A stretch of 64,000 nucleotides of DNA from the NCBI RefSeq assembly GCF_004000865.1, contig NZ_BIMB01000037.1, forward strand, positions 1 to 64,000, read 5' to 3'. The notes beneath the pieces are model-generated. The model saw nothing but the letters and a program-made list of their open reading frames with translations. It searched no databases and had not been told where the DNA came from. This stretch comes from Paenibacillus elgii NBRC 100335. GTDB lineage: Bacteria; Bacillota; Bacilli; Paenibacillales; NBRC-103111. Every line of letters begins with the position of its first letter. Position 1 is the stretch's first letter. The translations under genes were made by a program, and so were the position numbers. Shown in pieces: positions 8,473 through 16,190 of the stretch.

Positions 8473-8655
8473 CTATATGGAGGTATACATACATATCCAT
8501 TCGACAACCCCTAGCTTTCGACCCATGGGCATGACATTAAACCGATCTAGAGACCCCAAAAACTCCTGTAAATCAATTGGGGTTTCGATTCTATTGTTAA
8601 CCCACGGTATCAGGATCAAATCATAATCATATGGCTGCTTGAAACTTCCATGATC
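8473..8655 (-). pseudogene. Open fragment without start codon
   Basis: A 60-codon minus-strand frame reads YDLILIPWVNNRIETPIDLQ, then LGSLDRFNVMPMGRKLGVVE, and stops at 8473. A stop codon precedes it and no start is available. The composition is protein-like, but I do not recognise it. Probably a gene remnant. Confidence 0.3.
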
Positions 8656-8889
8656 TTAACCTATTTCAAAAAGAAAGGAATGAGTCCCATTCGAGTATTG
8701 TGCATATTCCCGGATGACTCAACAACAGATATCTACGTTTCTGAAATTGGCGAATTTCTTCGTCTTACAAAGTTAGTAAATGGAGTAACAATGGAAGGAA
8801 TCAATTACTGTGTGGTCCATACGGAGCTAATAATAGAAAAAGAATATTTTTTCGTTTCAATGCTATTAAAGCATCAGCGTACACTATAA
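8650..8889 (+). CDS. Small hypothetical protein
   Basis: A 79-codon frame; an internal ATG gives MSPIRVLCIFPDDSTTDIYV. The residues alternate hydrophobic and polar as in a small beta-rich domain. There is no well-placed ribosome site, and it ends about 30 bases before the recombinase frame opens. Family not recognised; it could be a fragment. Confidence 0.3.
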   Translation: MILTYFKKKGMSPIRVLCIFPDDSTTDIYVSEIGEFLRLTKLVNGVTMEGINYCVVHTELIIEKEYFFVSMLLKHQRTL

Positions 8890-8922
8890 ACTAACTGGCT
8901 AGGTCCTTACCTTCTGTGTTGA

Positions 8923-10548
8923 TCCTCCATCTACGCACGTGTAAGCACCCATGAGCAAGCTGAGCAAGGGTATAGCATCGATGCCCAGCTCGACACATTA
9001 CGTGGTTACTGCAAGAAGAACGGCTTGGAAGTATATGAGGAGTATATCGATGCCGGTATCAGCGGAACAAGCCTAAAGGGAAGGGTAGCCCTGCAACGAT
9101 TACAGCAGGATGCCGAAAAGGGATTATTCGATGAACTTCTTGTGTGGAAAATTAATCGATTAGCTCGTAACGCCTACAATCTTCTTGGGATTTTAGACCA
9201 TCTTGAACATCACAACGTATCCTTCCGCTCGTATTCCGACAATTTCGAGACGAGTACACCTATTGGGAAATTTGCTTTTCAGATGATGGGGGCTGTTGGA
9301 GAGTTAGAACGAAACACCATCGTTGAGAACGTGAAAATGGGCATGAAACAGAGAGCAAAGAAAGGAGAACACAACGGCAAGCTGCCGCTGGGGTATCGGG
9401 TTGTTCCCGACCCCGGCAACCTTTCCAAGCGTTCTAAGGCTGTTACTGTTGTGCCGGAGGAAGCTCTTATCATCCGAAAGATATTTGAGCTTTACGCTGC
9501 TGGTCGTGGATTAAAGAGTATCGCCAACGAGCTAAACCACACCGGCTACAAGACGAAGACAGGCAACACCTTCTCCACGACAGCCATAAAGGAAATCCTG
9601 AACAATCCATTTTACAGTGGCAAAGTCCGTTACAACCGCTACGATAACTGGAGCAACAAGCGTAGGCGTGGCAAGAGTGCAGAACCGATCATTGCCGATG
9701 GGAAGCATGAAGCCATTATTCACGATGTGTTATGGGAGAAAGTCCAGTTCCTGTTGCAGAAGAAGTCATTCACGCCAGCCCGCATCTTTGACGGTGAGTT
9801 CCTGCTATCCGGGCTGATTCGCTGTCCGAAATGTGGCGCGGCGATGGTCGCCAGCCGTACCCGGAGCAAGACGAAAACGGGGGAAATCGTGAATCGTCTG
9901 TATTATTCGTGTGGAGCCTTTCGGAGTAAGGGAAGCAGCGTTTGCTCAGCCAATAGCATTCGGAAGCAGGAGGCCGAAGAAGAAGTAATGAATCGGTTAG
10001 CGCGGGTACTGTCTAAAGACCGCATTCTAAAAGCCATCGTGGACAAAATCAACCACCGACTGGCGACCAGAACAATACCGCTCCAAGAGGAGCTAAAACA
10101 CATTAGAAGCCAATTAGAACAGGCTGAGTCCAAAAAGCGCCTTTATCTCGATCTCATTGAGCAAAATAAACTCGATAACTCAACCGTCGCTGAGCGAATA
10201 CAGGAGATACAGGCCAAATTAAATGAACTCCAAGCGAACAAGTCCCGGCTGGAGCTTGAACTAACCGAAGGCAATACGTCTCCTGTTGTTTTTGAGCAGG
10301 TGCGCGAGTTGATTCGTGGATTCCATCAGGTACTCACCGCCGCGCCGTTCGAACAGCGGAAAACGTTGCTGCACCTGTTTATCAAGCGAATCACAATGGA
10401 TGCAAGCAAGAAGATCGAGACGATTGAGTTGAGCTTCGATGAAAACGTGGATTCCTACTTCTCAGATTCTACTGTCGCAGCAGCGGCGGGGGATTCCCTA
10501 CAGCACAAACAAGCACGGAAGCGGGAGAAAATCGAAATCGTCATCTGA
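8923..10548 (+). CDS. Large serine recombinase, start codon lost
   Basis: A site-specific recombinase of the large serine type, the class that includes phage integrases and the Ccr enzymes of SCC elements. The open frame begins after a TGA at 8920. It encodes YARVSTHEQAEQGYSIDAQL, with the catalytic serine in ARVST, then the resolvase domain (LLVWKINRLARN, GELERNTIVENVKMGMKQRA). A recombinase domain follows, then a zinc ribbon (CPKCGAAM and YYSCGAF...C) and a coiled coil (about residues 340-440 of the frame). No ATG, GTG or TTG lies before the catalytic motif; the first start codon is TTG 9025, after it. The enzyme is therefore probably inactive, unless a non-standard start is used or there is a sequence error. 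The length, about 540 residues, fits Ccr-like enzymes. Confidence 0.85.
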   Translation, partial: SSIYARVSTHEQAEQGYSIDAQLDTLRGYCKKNGLEVYEEYIDAGISGTSLKGRVALQRLQQDAEKGLFDELLVWKINRLARNAYNLLGILDHLEHHNVSFRSYSDNFETSTPIGKFAFQMMGAVGELERNTIVENVKMGMKQRAKKGEHNGKLPLGYRVVPDPGNLSKRSKAVTVVPEEALIIRKIFELYAAGRGLKSIANELNHTGYKTKTGNTFSTTAIKEILNNPFYSGKVRYNRYDNWSNKRRRGKSAEPIIADGKHEAIIHDVLWEKVQFLLQKKSFTPARIFDGEFLLSGLIRCPKCGAAMVASRTRSKTKTGEIVNRLYYSCGAFRSKGSSVCSANSIRKQEAEEEVMNRLARVLSKDRILKAIVDKINHRLATRTIPLQEELKHIRSQLEQAESKKRLYLDLIEQNKLDNSTVAERIQEIQAKLNELQANKSRLELELTEGNTSPVVFEQVRELIRGFHQVLTAAPFEQRKTLLHLFIKRITMDASKKIETIELSFDENVDSYFSDSTVAAAAGDSLQHKQARKREKIEIVI

Positions 10549-10572
10549 ATTTGTGAAAACACTTTCATAACT

Positions 10573-10610
10573 GCTCACCTTAGCGATTATAGGGTGAGCT
10601 TTTCTTTTTA
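10573..10610 (+). terminator. Terminator after the recombinase
   Basis: An 8-9 bp stem, GCTCACCT / AGGGTGAGC, followed by TTTTCTTTTT, 25 bases after the recombinase stop. Confidence 0.85.
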
Positions 10611-10747
10611 TGGGAACAGCACATAGAAAGCACTGCGCCTTTCACACTGCCTGTACGACGCGTGTGCTGTTAAAGTTCAAAAACCTTTAATACGTACCCC
10701 AATCGTTATATTACGTTTATACAGCTTAATGATACGGGGTGAATATG

Positions 10748-11488
10748 ATGAGCAAAAAGCAAGATCGACTCAAAGATGGAACAAACAAATTCATGCCCGG
10801 CAAGGTAGCGGCACTTGTCAAATGGAATAACAAGCCGCTTCTGGACAAGATGATTGATGACGATACACCTGTGAAAGAGTTGGTGGCATGGTGTAATGAT
10901 AATGGCTTTCCGATCAGCGTTCCCACCATGTACTCCTACATGAAGCAGCGCAGGGAAGCGATTGTAAATGGGCTCACGATGGAACTTCTACAATCAAAGG
11001 AAGACACACTCAAGAAGGCGCTGGAGGATTCTACTCTGAAGAAGGCAAGAGAAAAGGGCAACGCACAGTATAAGGAGAACCGCGCTGAAGAACGTGCTAA
11101 GGTTAAGGCCTCGCTGGAGAGGGAACTGGCAGATCAAGAGTCTGCGAAGCGTATCCGACATGACATGGAGCTACTGGACGAAGTGATTCAAAAGGGCTTC
11201 GATACGTTGAGCAAGATGGACGTAATTCCCCCTGTAACGGCCATCAAGGCGATTGAGATGAAGCACAAGCTCACCAATGGCAGCGCTGGCGGCTATACGC
11301 ATTATGGGCTGGAGGAAATCAAGTTGCGTGAGGCTGCGCGGGAGAACGCCATCGTAGCAATCATGTTAAACCACATCCCGCCCGAAAAGCATAATGAAGT
11401 TTTAGTTGAAATGGAAGAAGCTACTCGCGCTTACTACGAATCGTTGGGGCTTGGCGAGGCATACCGGCAGATGGAGGCCATGAATTAA
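10748..11488 (+). CDS. Hypothetical phage/plasmid-type protein
   Basis: A 246-residue, highly charged protein. The first 80 residues (FMPGKVAALVKWNNKPLLDK, then VKELVAWCNDNGFPISVPTM) look like a helix-turn-helix. A long lysine/glutamate-rich helical segment follows (about 85-150), and the C-terminal domain ends YYESLGLGEAYRQMEAMN. The style is that of phage small-terminase or DNA-packaging-type proteins, but I cannot name the family. GGGGTG lies six bases before ATG 10748 (GTG 10739 and ATG 10745 are alternatives). A C-terminal paralogue fragment lies at 11881-12075, so this gene type was once present twice. Confidence 0.65.
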   Translation: MSKKQDRLKDGTNKFMPGKVAALVKWNNKPLLDKMIDDDTPVKELVAWCNDNGFPISVPTMYSYMKQRREAIVNGLTMELLQSKEDTLKKALEDSTLKKAREKGNAQYKENRAEERAKVKASLERELADQESAKRIRHDMELLDEVIQKGFDTLSKMDVIPPVTAIKAIEMKHKLTNGSAGGYTHYGLEEIKLREAARENAIVAIMLNHIPPEKHNEVLVEMEEATRAYYESLGLGEAYRQMEAMN

Positions 11489-11533
11489 TTGAACCACCCA
11501 ATGGAGCAATACGATCTTAGCAAGCGGGGATGA

Positions 11534-11809
11534 CGATCACATGGAACAGATTTATGTGAGTTCGATGGTAAAGCGAATACAGAAACGCTGAGCCATAGTG
11601 ATAACGGAACGACTTTCAAAGAATCAATTAAGAATGCCGTCACCATTGGAGTTGATCAGTTTATACGGCATCTTCAGTCAGGGAGAGCACAAGTGAATAC
11701 GGTGTCTGACTTCGAAAAAATGGTCAAGCTTGGGCTTCTTATGTACGGGGAGCCTACCGAGCGATCAGAAGTTACGCCATGCGCGAGACGCAGTTGGGAG
11801 CAATTATGA
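11534..11809 (+). pseudogene. Start-less fragment of a phage-like gene
   Basis: Open for 91 codons after a TGA at 11531, with no start at the beginning. The protein-like part is FKESIKNAVTIGVDQFIRHL, then DFEKMVKLGLLMYGEPTERS. It ends in a TGA that overlaps the ATG of the next small frame. Probably the 3' end of a gene that lost its front. Confidence 0.4.
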
Positions 11810-11880
11810 GCATGTCAGAGTTTGAAGTAATTAAAAACAGATTAGCTGAACTAATGAATATGGAAAATGAGGAGAACTAG
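11806..11880 (+). CDS. Very small ORF, translationally coupled
   Basis: A 24-residue frame beginning MSMSEFEVIKNRLAELMNME. GGGAG lies five bases upstream and the start overlaps the preceding stop (ATGA). It could be the beginning of the paralogue fragment that follows in the same frame after a TAG, that is, one broken gene. Confidence 0.3.
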   Translation: MSMSEFEVIKNRLAELMNMENEEN

Positions 11881-12075
11881 CAGGAACGATGGGAGAACCC
11901 CACAGCGGCGATTCTACAGTTTGTTCCAGTGGAGCAGCATGACGCTGTGATCGAGCTTATGGAAACGGTGACGCGGGAGTATTATGAATCCATCGGCTTA
12001 GGTGAGGCGTATGCGCAGCAAGTAGCACGGGAGGCAATGGAAGATCATGTGTGTCGAAAAGGAGAACGCCTGTGA
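11881..12075 (+). pseudogene. C-terminal paralogue fragment of the 10748 gene
   Basis: This frame, in phase with the small ORF across a TAG at 11878, reads TAAILQFVPVEQHDAVIELM, then TREYYESIGLGEAYAQQVAR. It aligns with the end of the 10748 gene (IVAIMLNHIPPEKHNEVLVE, then YYESLGLGEAYRQ). The N-terminal part is missing, so this is a truncated second copy. Confidence 0.6.
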
Positions 12076-12153
12076 TGGACGTTCTCCTTTGTTCGGCGTG
12101 GTGGAGCCTGTGTGGGAAGCAATCCAGGATTATGATTAGCTTCTATTAGTTAA

Positions 12154-13059
12154 TTATTTGACAAATAACTCTGAAAATAGCTTATCTTCATTGGGCAATT
12201 CGCCTCGCCGAATGAATGACTCACAAATCTCAAGCAAAAGAGTCCAGCAGTCCAACCATTCAACAAAATTAGAGGTGGTTTTACTTCCGTGTGCAATCTT
12301 GCTTCGTAAATCATAAAGCTTTTTTATTTTCTGAAACCTTTCAAGTTTATTTTCATCATAGAGTAATTGTGTAATATATATTGACAGTCTGAAACTAACT
12401 TCACTGTTTACTTTTGGAAATAGCGATTCAATAATTGTCCAAATAAACAAAATTGATTGGTTGTAGTTATGAATAAAAGGAATGTTGATGAATGAATCAA
12501 TTACATTTCCAATATGAGGTGTGTTCTCAATTAAACGTTTTAAGGCAGTCATCTGGGCTATGCTTTTATCAAAAATCTCTTTGGTAATTGAATTGTTTTC
12601 TGTATGTATAATTTGAAACGACAACTCCATTGGGGAAATTTGTACTATGTCGTTTCCTCCAGATTTTATTCCTTCTCGCAACTCTAATGGTAGTTTTTCC
12701 CTTAGTGAATCACTATCGCGAAAATTTATACCCGCATATTGATTTATTGAGTATGTTGAAAGTAGAGGAGTAATAAATGGTGTGAACCCATTAATATATA
12801 ACAAGGCTCTTAGTAATTTAAAAACATAAACTGCCTCATCCTTTGAGTTTGCTTTTACTGAAAACTCCATATTACATGTATTCAGAAATATAGATATCAA
12901 TTCGTAGGAAACACCGAGCGCATGATTATTCTGTAAGGTTGCCAAATCGAAAATTGATACTTCCCATTTTCGCCTAATAAACCCATAATCCCCGTTCCTA
13001 TATTCGTCAATCCCGTCAGGAGGTTTTATCATAAGTACTGTAAAGAAATATTCTTTCAT
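12154..13059 (-). CDS. Apea-like HEPN-motif protein
   Basis: A 301-residue soluble protein. The C-terminal third carries KIKKLYDLRSKIAHGSKTTS (near residue 260), an R-x4-H HEPN catalytic motif in the context seen in Apea-like HEPN proteins. It is preceded by NQSILFIWTIIESLFPK, the usual helix upstream. Family members are linked to abortive phage exclusion and are presumed RNases; activity here is inference. AGGAGA precedes ATG 13059 at good spacing. It is A+T-rich and followed on the same strand by two more HEPN or HEPN-like genes inside the recombinase segment. Confidence 0.75.
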   Translation of the reverse strand: MKEYFFTVLMIKPPDGIDEYRNGDYGFIRRKWEVSIFDLATLQNNHALGVSYELISIFLNTCNMEFSVKANSKDEAVYVFKLLRALLYINGFTPFITPLLSTYSINQYAGINFRDSDSLREKLPLELREGIKSGGNDIVQISPMELSFQIIHTENNSITKEIFDKSIAQMTALKRLIENTPHIGNVIDSFINIPFIHNYNQSILFIWTIIESLFPKVNSEVSFRLSIYITQLLYDENKLERFQKIKKLYDLRSKIAHGSKTTSNFVEWLDCWTLLLEICESFIRRGELPNEDKLFSELFVK

Positions 13060-13177
13060 ACTTTCTCCTTTCCACGTTCACTTCATGAATCTACCCTCAA
13101 TACCGAATTTCAATTGTATGAGACGACTCTTCGGGTAACCCTTAATTAAGGATTCAGACTTTCTATTATTAAAAGGG

Positions 13178-13368
13178 CTCTTCGCTCTACTTCGTGGGTA
13201 AAGTTACGTTTTCTAGGCTAATAGAGCGATTTGACATGGAGCCTCTGCGGGCATGAGTACTCGCGAAAGCCGCGAAGCATAAGGACTTCGCGATGCTAAC
13301 CAGCTTATCATGCCCGCCCCTCCATATAAAATCGCGGTCTCTTTTACCCATGTCGAATAGCGAGGAAG
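13178..13368. repeat. Long imperfect inverted repeat between HEPN genes
   Basis: The two halves are complementary along about 90 bases. Paired blocks include GGGTAAA/TTTACCC, GCGATTT/AAATCGC, ATGGAG/CTCCAT, GCGGGCATGA/TCATGCCCGC, and the central CGCGAAG/CTTCGCG. It is therefore either a strong RNA hairpin or a small inverted-repeat mobile element. It begins within the last bases of the region downstream of the 13371 gene and ends 119 bases before the 12154 gene begins. Confidence 0.7.
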
Positions 13369-13370
13369 CA

Positions 13371-14267
13371 TTAAAAGTCTTTTATATATCGAATGTTTCT
13401 ATCTTTACCTTCTAAGATGATTTTAGTGACATCTCCACATTCTTCACAATGCAAAAAAAGCGTTGTAATAATGCCCTCTTCATTTGTTTCGTCATCAATT
13501 ATCTCTAACTTCTTACTTGTACAGTTTTTACATTTATACTGTGAAATTGGGTTGAAGGCTTTTTGCCTGATATTTTCGTAGACCCCTACTAATGATGTAC
13601 ATAAAGAAACACACGTTGAAGCTTCATAAAATGTAGCATTCTGAGAGTGTGTAATTTTATTGGAATAATCCCACGTTGATTCAGTTAATTTTTTGATTAT
13701 ACTTCGGTAATCACTATTATCTGAACCGGGTAAATGGAACTGGACAAAGAACTCTGCTTTCTTCTTAAAATTTGATGCTTGGGGCTGCTCGCTTTTTCCA
13801 GCCATTTCAGGAGAATAAATTAAATTTCCTAATTCAATTAATACCTCTCTACACTGAACACCAATAGCTTGAAAATCTTCAGTCTCTATTGCTGAATCAA
13901 TTAGTGTAGCAATATTCTTTAACTTTCTGAATAATTGGGGTGCAATTTCGCTATCCAACGTCATTGCATTTACATAATCTTCTGGTTTGTATGAAGATGC
14001 TTTCATCCGTTGCATTATTCCCATATGAAAAGAATACACTTCATCCGTTCCAAAGTAATAAGCGTCTTGAGGATACAGGTTCATCGGTACTGTCTCACCT
14101 TCAACGACCCACCACGAACCATCCTTATCTGTTTTTACATTCCAAACTCTTACTTCAACTCCTAAATCATCAAAAGTTTTCTCCGGTTTTGCACTCAAGA
14201 CCTTACACTTATTCTGACTTTGCCATTCGACATACTCAGCAACGTCTTCGTATGTTCTTTCAGCCAT
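13371..14267 (-). CDS. HEPN-like protein with C-terminal zinc ribbon
   Basis: A 298-residue protein, family not named. The middle contains STWDYSNKITHSQNATFYEA (about residue 205), resembling HEPN-like helices, but the usual arginine of R-x4-H is replaced by Asn/Ser. The C-terminus is a zinc ribbon, with CKNC near residue 245 and CEEC near residue 275. Its N-terminal part (residues 1-80) is rich in aromatic residues and acidic turns. AAAGGAAC precedes ATG 14267. Its position between two HEPN genes on the same strand suggests a shared role in defence, which is inference. Confidence 0.6.
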   Translation of the reverse strand: MAERTYEDVAEYVEWQSQNKCKVLSAKPEKTFDDLGVEVRVWNVKTDKDGSWWVVEGETVPMNLYPQDAYYFGTDEVYSFHMGIMQRMKASSYKPEDYVNAMTLDSEIAPQLFRKLKNIATLIDSAIETEDFQAIGVQCREVLIELGNLIYSPEMAGKSEQPQASNFKKKAEFFVQFHLPGSDNSDYRSIIKKLTESTWDYSNKITHSQNATFYEASTCVSLCTSLVGVYENIRQKAFNPISQYKCKNCTSKKLEIIDDETNEEGIITTLFLHCEECGDVTKIILEGKDRNIRYIKDF

Positions 14268-14467
14268 CTCACTGTTCCTTTCGATTAGTTGAATTTTGAT
14301 CTCTGTTATGAATATTTCGCTCAGAAATAAAAAGGATTGTATGTAACCACTTTACCTTAAAGACTTTCGAGAGAACAGGAGATTGGGCTGCGATAGTATG
14401 AAGCAGTTTGTTCTATGAAAAGACGTATTTAGCGTGGTTAACGAGAGCGAAGTCATAACAACGTATT

Positions 14468-14507
14468 GAGGGTACCAGCCCGATGCGTGAATGCAGTGTT
14501 AGACGGG
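14468..14507 (-). repeat. Conserved ~35-nt motif directly after a HEPN gene stop
   Basis: On the minus strand, immediately after the TAA of the 14508 gene, the sequence reads GTCTAACAC, two variable bases, then ATTCACGCATCGGGC, a loop, and CCCTC. The same motif recurs at 16429-16462. The GTCTAAC start fits the RYYYAAC half-site of integron attC sites, but no matching GTTRRRY half was found nearby. Confidence 0.5.
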
Positions 14508-15140
14508 TTATTGCCTTCTTGAGTTACTCACAAAATCTATTGTTGTTATGTAGTTCATCTTCCTTATAAAATTTTCTCTAAGTTCGATATTCGAGCTTTG
14601 ACTAAGGCGGTCTACATAATGCTGATATTCATTTATCAATTCGTCCTTAAATTTAATTACATCTAGACGAATTCCATTCTCAATCTCGGTAACCATTTCA
14701 TCCTGGTCAAAAGTAAGCTGTGTATTCCGTTTTGTCTGCGCCTGATGAAGAATTCCATTACGAATATCTGAGTAAAAAGAACCAGCAGTTCTTCTAGTGA
14801 AGTACTGACTGAAAAAAATGCTTTTAGTCAAAAACTTTATAAACGCCTCCCTATGTCCTCTAAAAACCGTTTCATCAAGTCCATTATAAAATTGATGCAA
14901 GGTTTCTATAAACAAACAGCATAATGCCATTGAACCGAAACTATAATCAATATGTCTGTTATCGACCCTTATGTTATCCGAGTAATATTGAATTAATAAC
15001 AAAAACCTCCCTTCCATTCTATCTATAAATATCTCAATTGCATTCTTCCATGCTTGATTATTACTACTTAAAGATAAATTCAGCTCTGAATAATCATCCA
15101 GACTGTATCTTGGAGAAATGTATATGACATTATGAAACAT
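14508..15140 (-). CDS. HEPN-motif protein
   Basis: A 210-residue protein starting MFHNVIYISPRYSLDDYSEL; AAAGGAAG lies six to seven bases before ATG 15140. The frame is open further upstream to 15254, but that extension lies within repeat block B and has no ribosome site. Near residue 135 is SFYSDIRNGILHQAQTK, an R-x4-H HEPN motif. A probable RNase toxin or defence protein by family; not tested. It is the last gene before the decayed rlmH tail at 15309. Confidence 0.65.
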   Translation of the reverse strand: MFHNVIYISPRYSLDDYSELNLSLSSNNQAWKNAIEIFIDRMEGRFLLLIQYYSDNIRVDNRHIDYSFGSMALCCLFIETLHQFYNGLDETVFRGHREAFIKFLTKSIFFSQYFTRRTAGSFYSDIRNGILHQAQTKRNTQLTFDQDEMVTEIENGIRLDVIKFKDELINEYQHYVDRLSQSSNIELRENFIRKMNYITTIDFVSNSRRQ

Positions 15141-15185
15141 GCATTTCTTCCTTTCTGTATTAGCAATAATTCCAAATAATATTGT

Positions 15186-15308
15186 GTTTACGAACTTCAT
15201 GATATAACCTATTCCGAAGCCTATAAGCCAATCTCTATGTAAATTATCTTTCATTACAACAGCTAGGAACAGGGTGAATATATGGCGACACGAGCTTTTT
15301 CACCCCAA
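15186..15308. repeat. Direct repeat block B (pairs with 6576-6714)
   Basis: This aligns with block A over about 125 bases, with the same neighbours on both sides: a decayed rlmH tail to the right and a HEPN-motif gene start to the left. Confidence 0.7.
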
Positions 15309-15427
15309 TTTTTCGCCGTCACTTGTGGCACTGTTCCCCCGATTAATCTAATCGCCCGATACACCTGCTCAAGCAGAGCACATGCATCAGTTGGTACGGG
15401 TACGTCTGTGGCCAAAGGAGAGCTTTT
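15309..15427 (-). repeat. Decayed rlmH 3'-end copy
   Basis: On the minus strand, AAGCTCTCCTTTGG (KLSFG, as in native LKLSFG) starts the copy. LLEQVYRAIRLIGGTVP is readable in one frame (native [16 protein letters not shown]). The last bases, GAACAGTGCCACAAGTGACG, give EQCHK-stop. Frameshifts separate these pieces. This is the longest of the three decayed tails. Confidence 0.8.
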
Positions 15428-15656
15428 TGTCTGGCGACATATGACCCCCATAAAGAAGATCACACTGGACGACAGGAAGCGCGGCGGCAGCGTCGAGCTC
15501 GCCTTCAACGAGGAGACCGAAAAGCATTTTTTAAGCGTAGCCCCTTCCGCTGAACCAATAACTGAAGAGGCTTTTCCTTTGTCCGGAAGAGCCCCTCTGT
15601 TACATCAACAATTAAGACTTATTCTTGGAGAATCGAGAAGCTCATTTCAAACTGGG
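15428..15656. other. Spacer with a G+C-richer coding-like fragment
   Basis: No gene can be supported. A plus-strand frame reads KITLDDRKRGGSVELAFNEE, then TEKHFLSVAPS. It looks like a piece of a protein but has no ribosome site and no recognisable family. Confidence 0.3.
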
Positions 15657-16094
15657 CTAGCCCCTCCAACCAATGCTTCTTAAAGCTCTTTCAATCATTT
15701 CAGCTTGTGAAACCATCCTCATTCTTCGAAGCTCAACGGCAAATAAAGGCCACGGTGGGTGAATAGCTCTATAAGGATTTGAGTCAGGGCCAGTGTACAT
15801 ACCTCCACCCGGACCAGTGTATAGCCCTCCACCTGGCCCCGTGTACAGTCCACCTCCAGGCCCTGTATACAATCCACCACCTGGACCGGTATAAGCCCCA
15901 CCTCCAGGCCCCGTATACAGTCCACCACCTGGTCCAGTGTATGCGCCACCACCTGGGCCCGTATACATTCCTCCGCCTGGTCCAGTATAGGCTCCACCTC
16001 CAGGCCCTGTATACAGTCCGCCACCCGGCCCAGTGTATGCACCACCACCTGGGCCTGTATACATGTTACGAACCCCTAGATTAGCTTCTCCCAT
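15657..16094 (-). CDS. YTGPGGG tandem-repeat protein
   Basis: A 145-residue protein. After MGEANLGVRN it has eleven perfect eight-residue units, xYTGPGGG (x = M, A or L), and one degenerate unit, encoded by 24-base DNA repeats. A folded-looking tail follows: PYRAIHPPWPLFAVELRRMR, then MVSQAEMIERALRSIG. There is no signal peptide or membrane segment. GAGGGG precedes ATG 16094 with nine bases between. Proteins with such glycine-rich units and a PPWP...EL tail occur in Bacillales as I recall them, but I know of no function. The gene is the only one between the rlmH-tail sites 15309 and 16191. Repeat number may vary by slippage. Confidence 0.8.
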   Translation of the reverse strand: MGEANLGVRNMYTGPGGGAYTGPGGGLYTGPGGGAYTGPGGGMYTGPGGGAYTGPGGGLYTGPGGGAYTGPGGGLYTGPGGGLYTGPGGGLYTGPGGGMYTGPDSNPYRAIHPPWPLFAVELRRMRMVSQAEMIERALRSIGWRG

Positions 16095-16190
16095 CCTTGA
16101 ATCCCCTCTCTTAAAGAATAAGCTAGAGTAGAATACTAGCAGTACTTACAGCACTCTTCCAATTATATCACAATTCGTGGATATATCAGG

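Noticed and set aside
15141-15254. N-terminal extension of the 14508 HEPN gene (DWLIGFGIGYIMKF)
   Set aside because: The extension lies in repeat block B, is frameshifted in block A and lacks a ribosome site, whereas ATG 15140 has one.
15657-16094. The 24-bp direct repeats as a CRISPR array
   Set aside because: The repeats are contiguous without spacers and translate in one frame to xYTGPGGG units with good codon phase; they are protein repeats.
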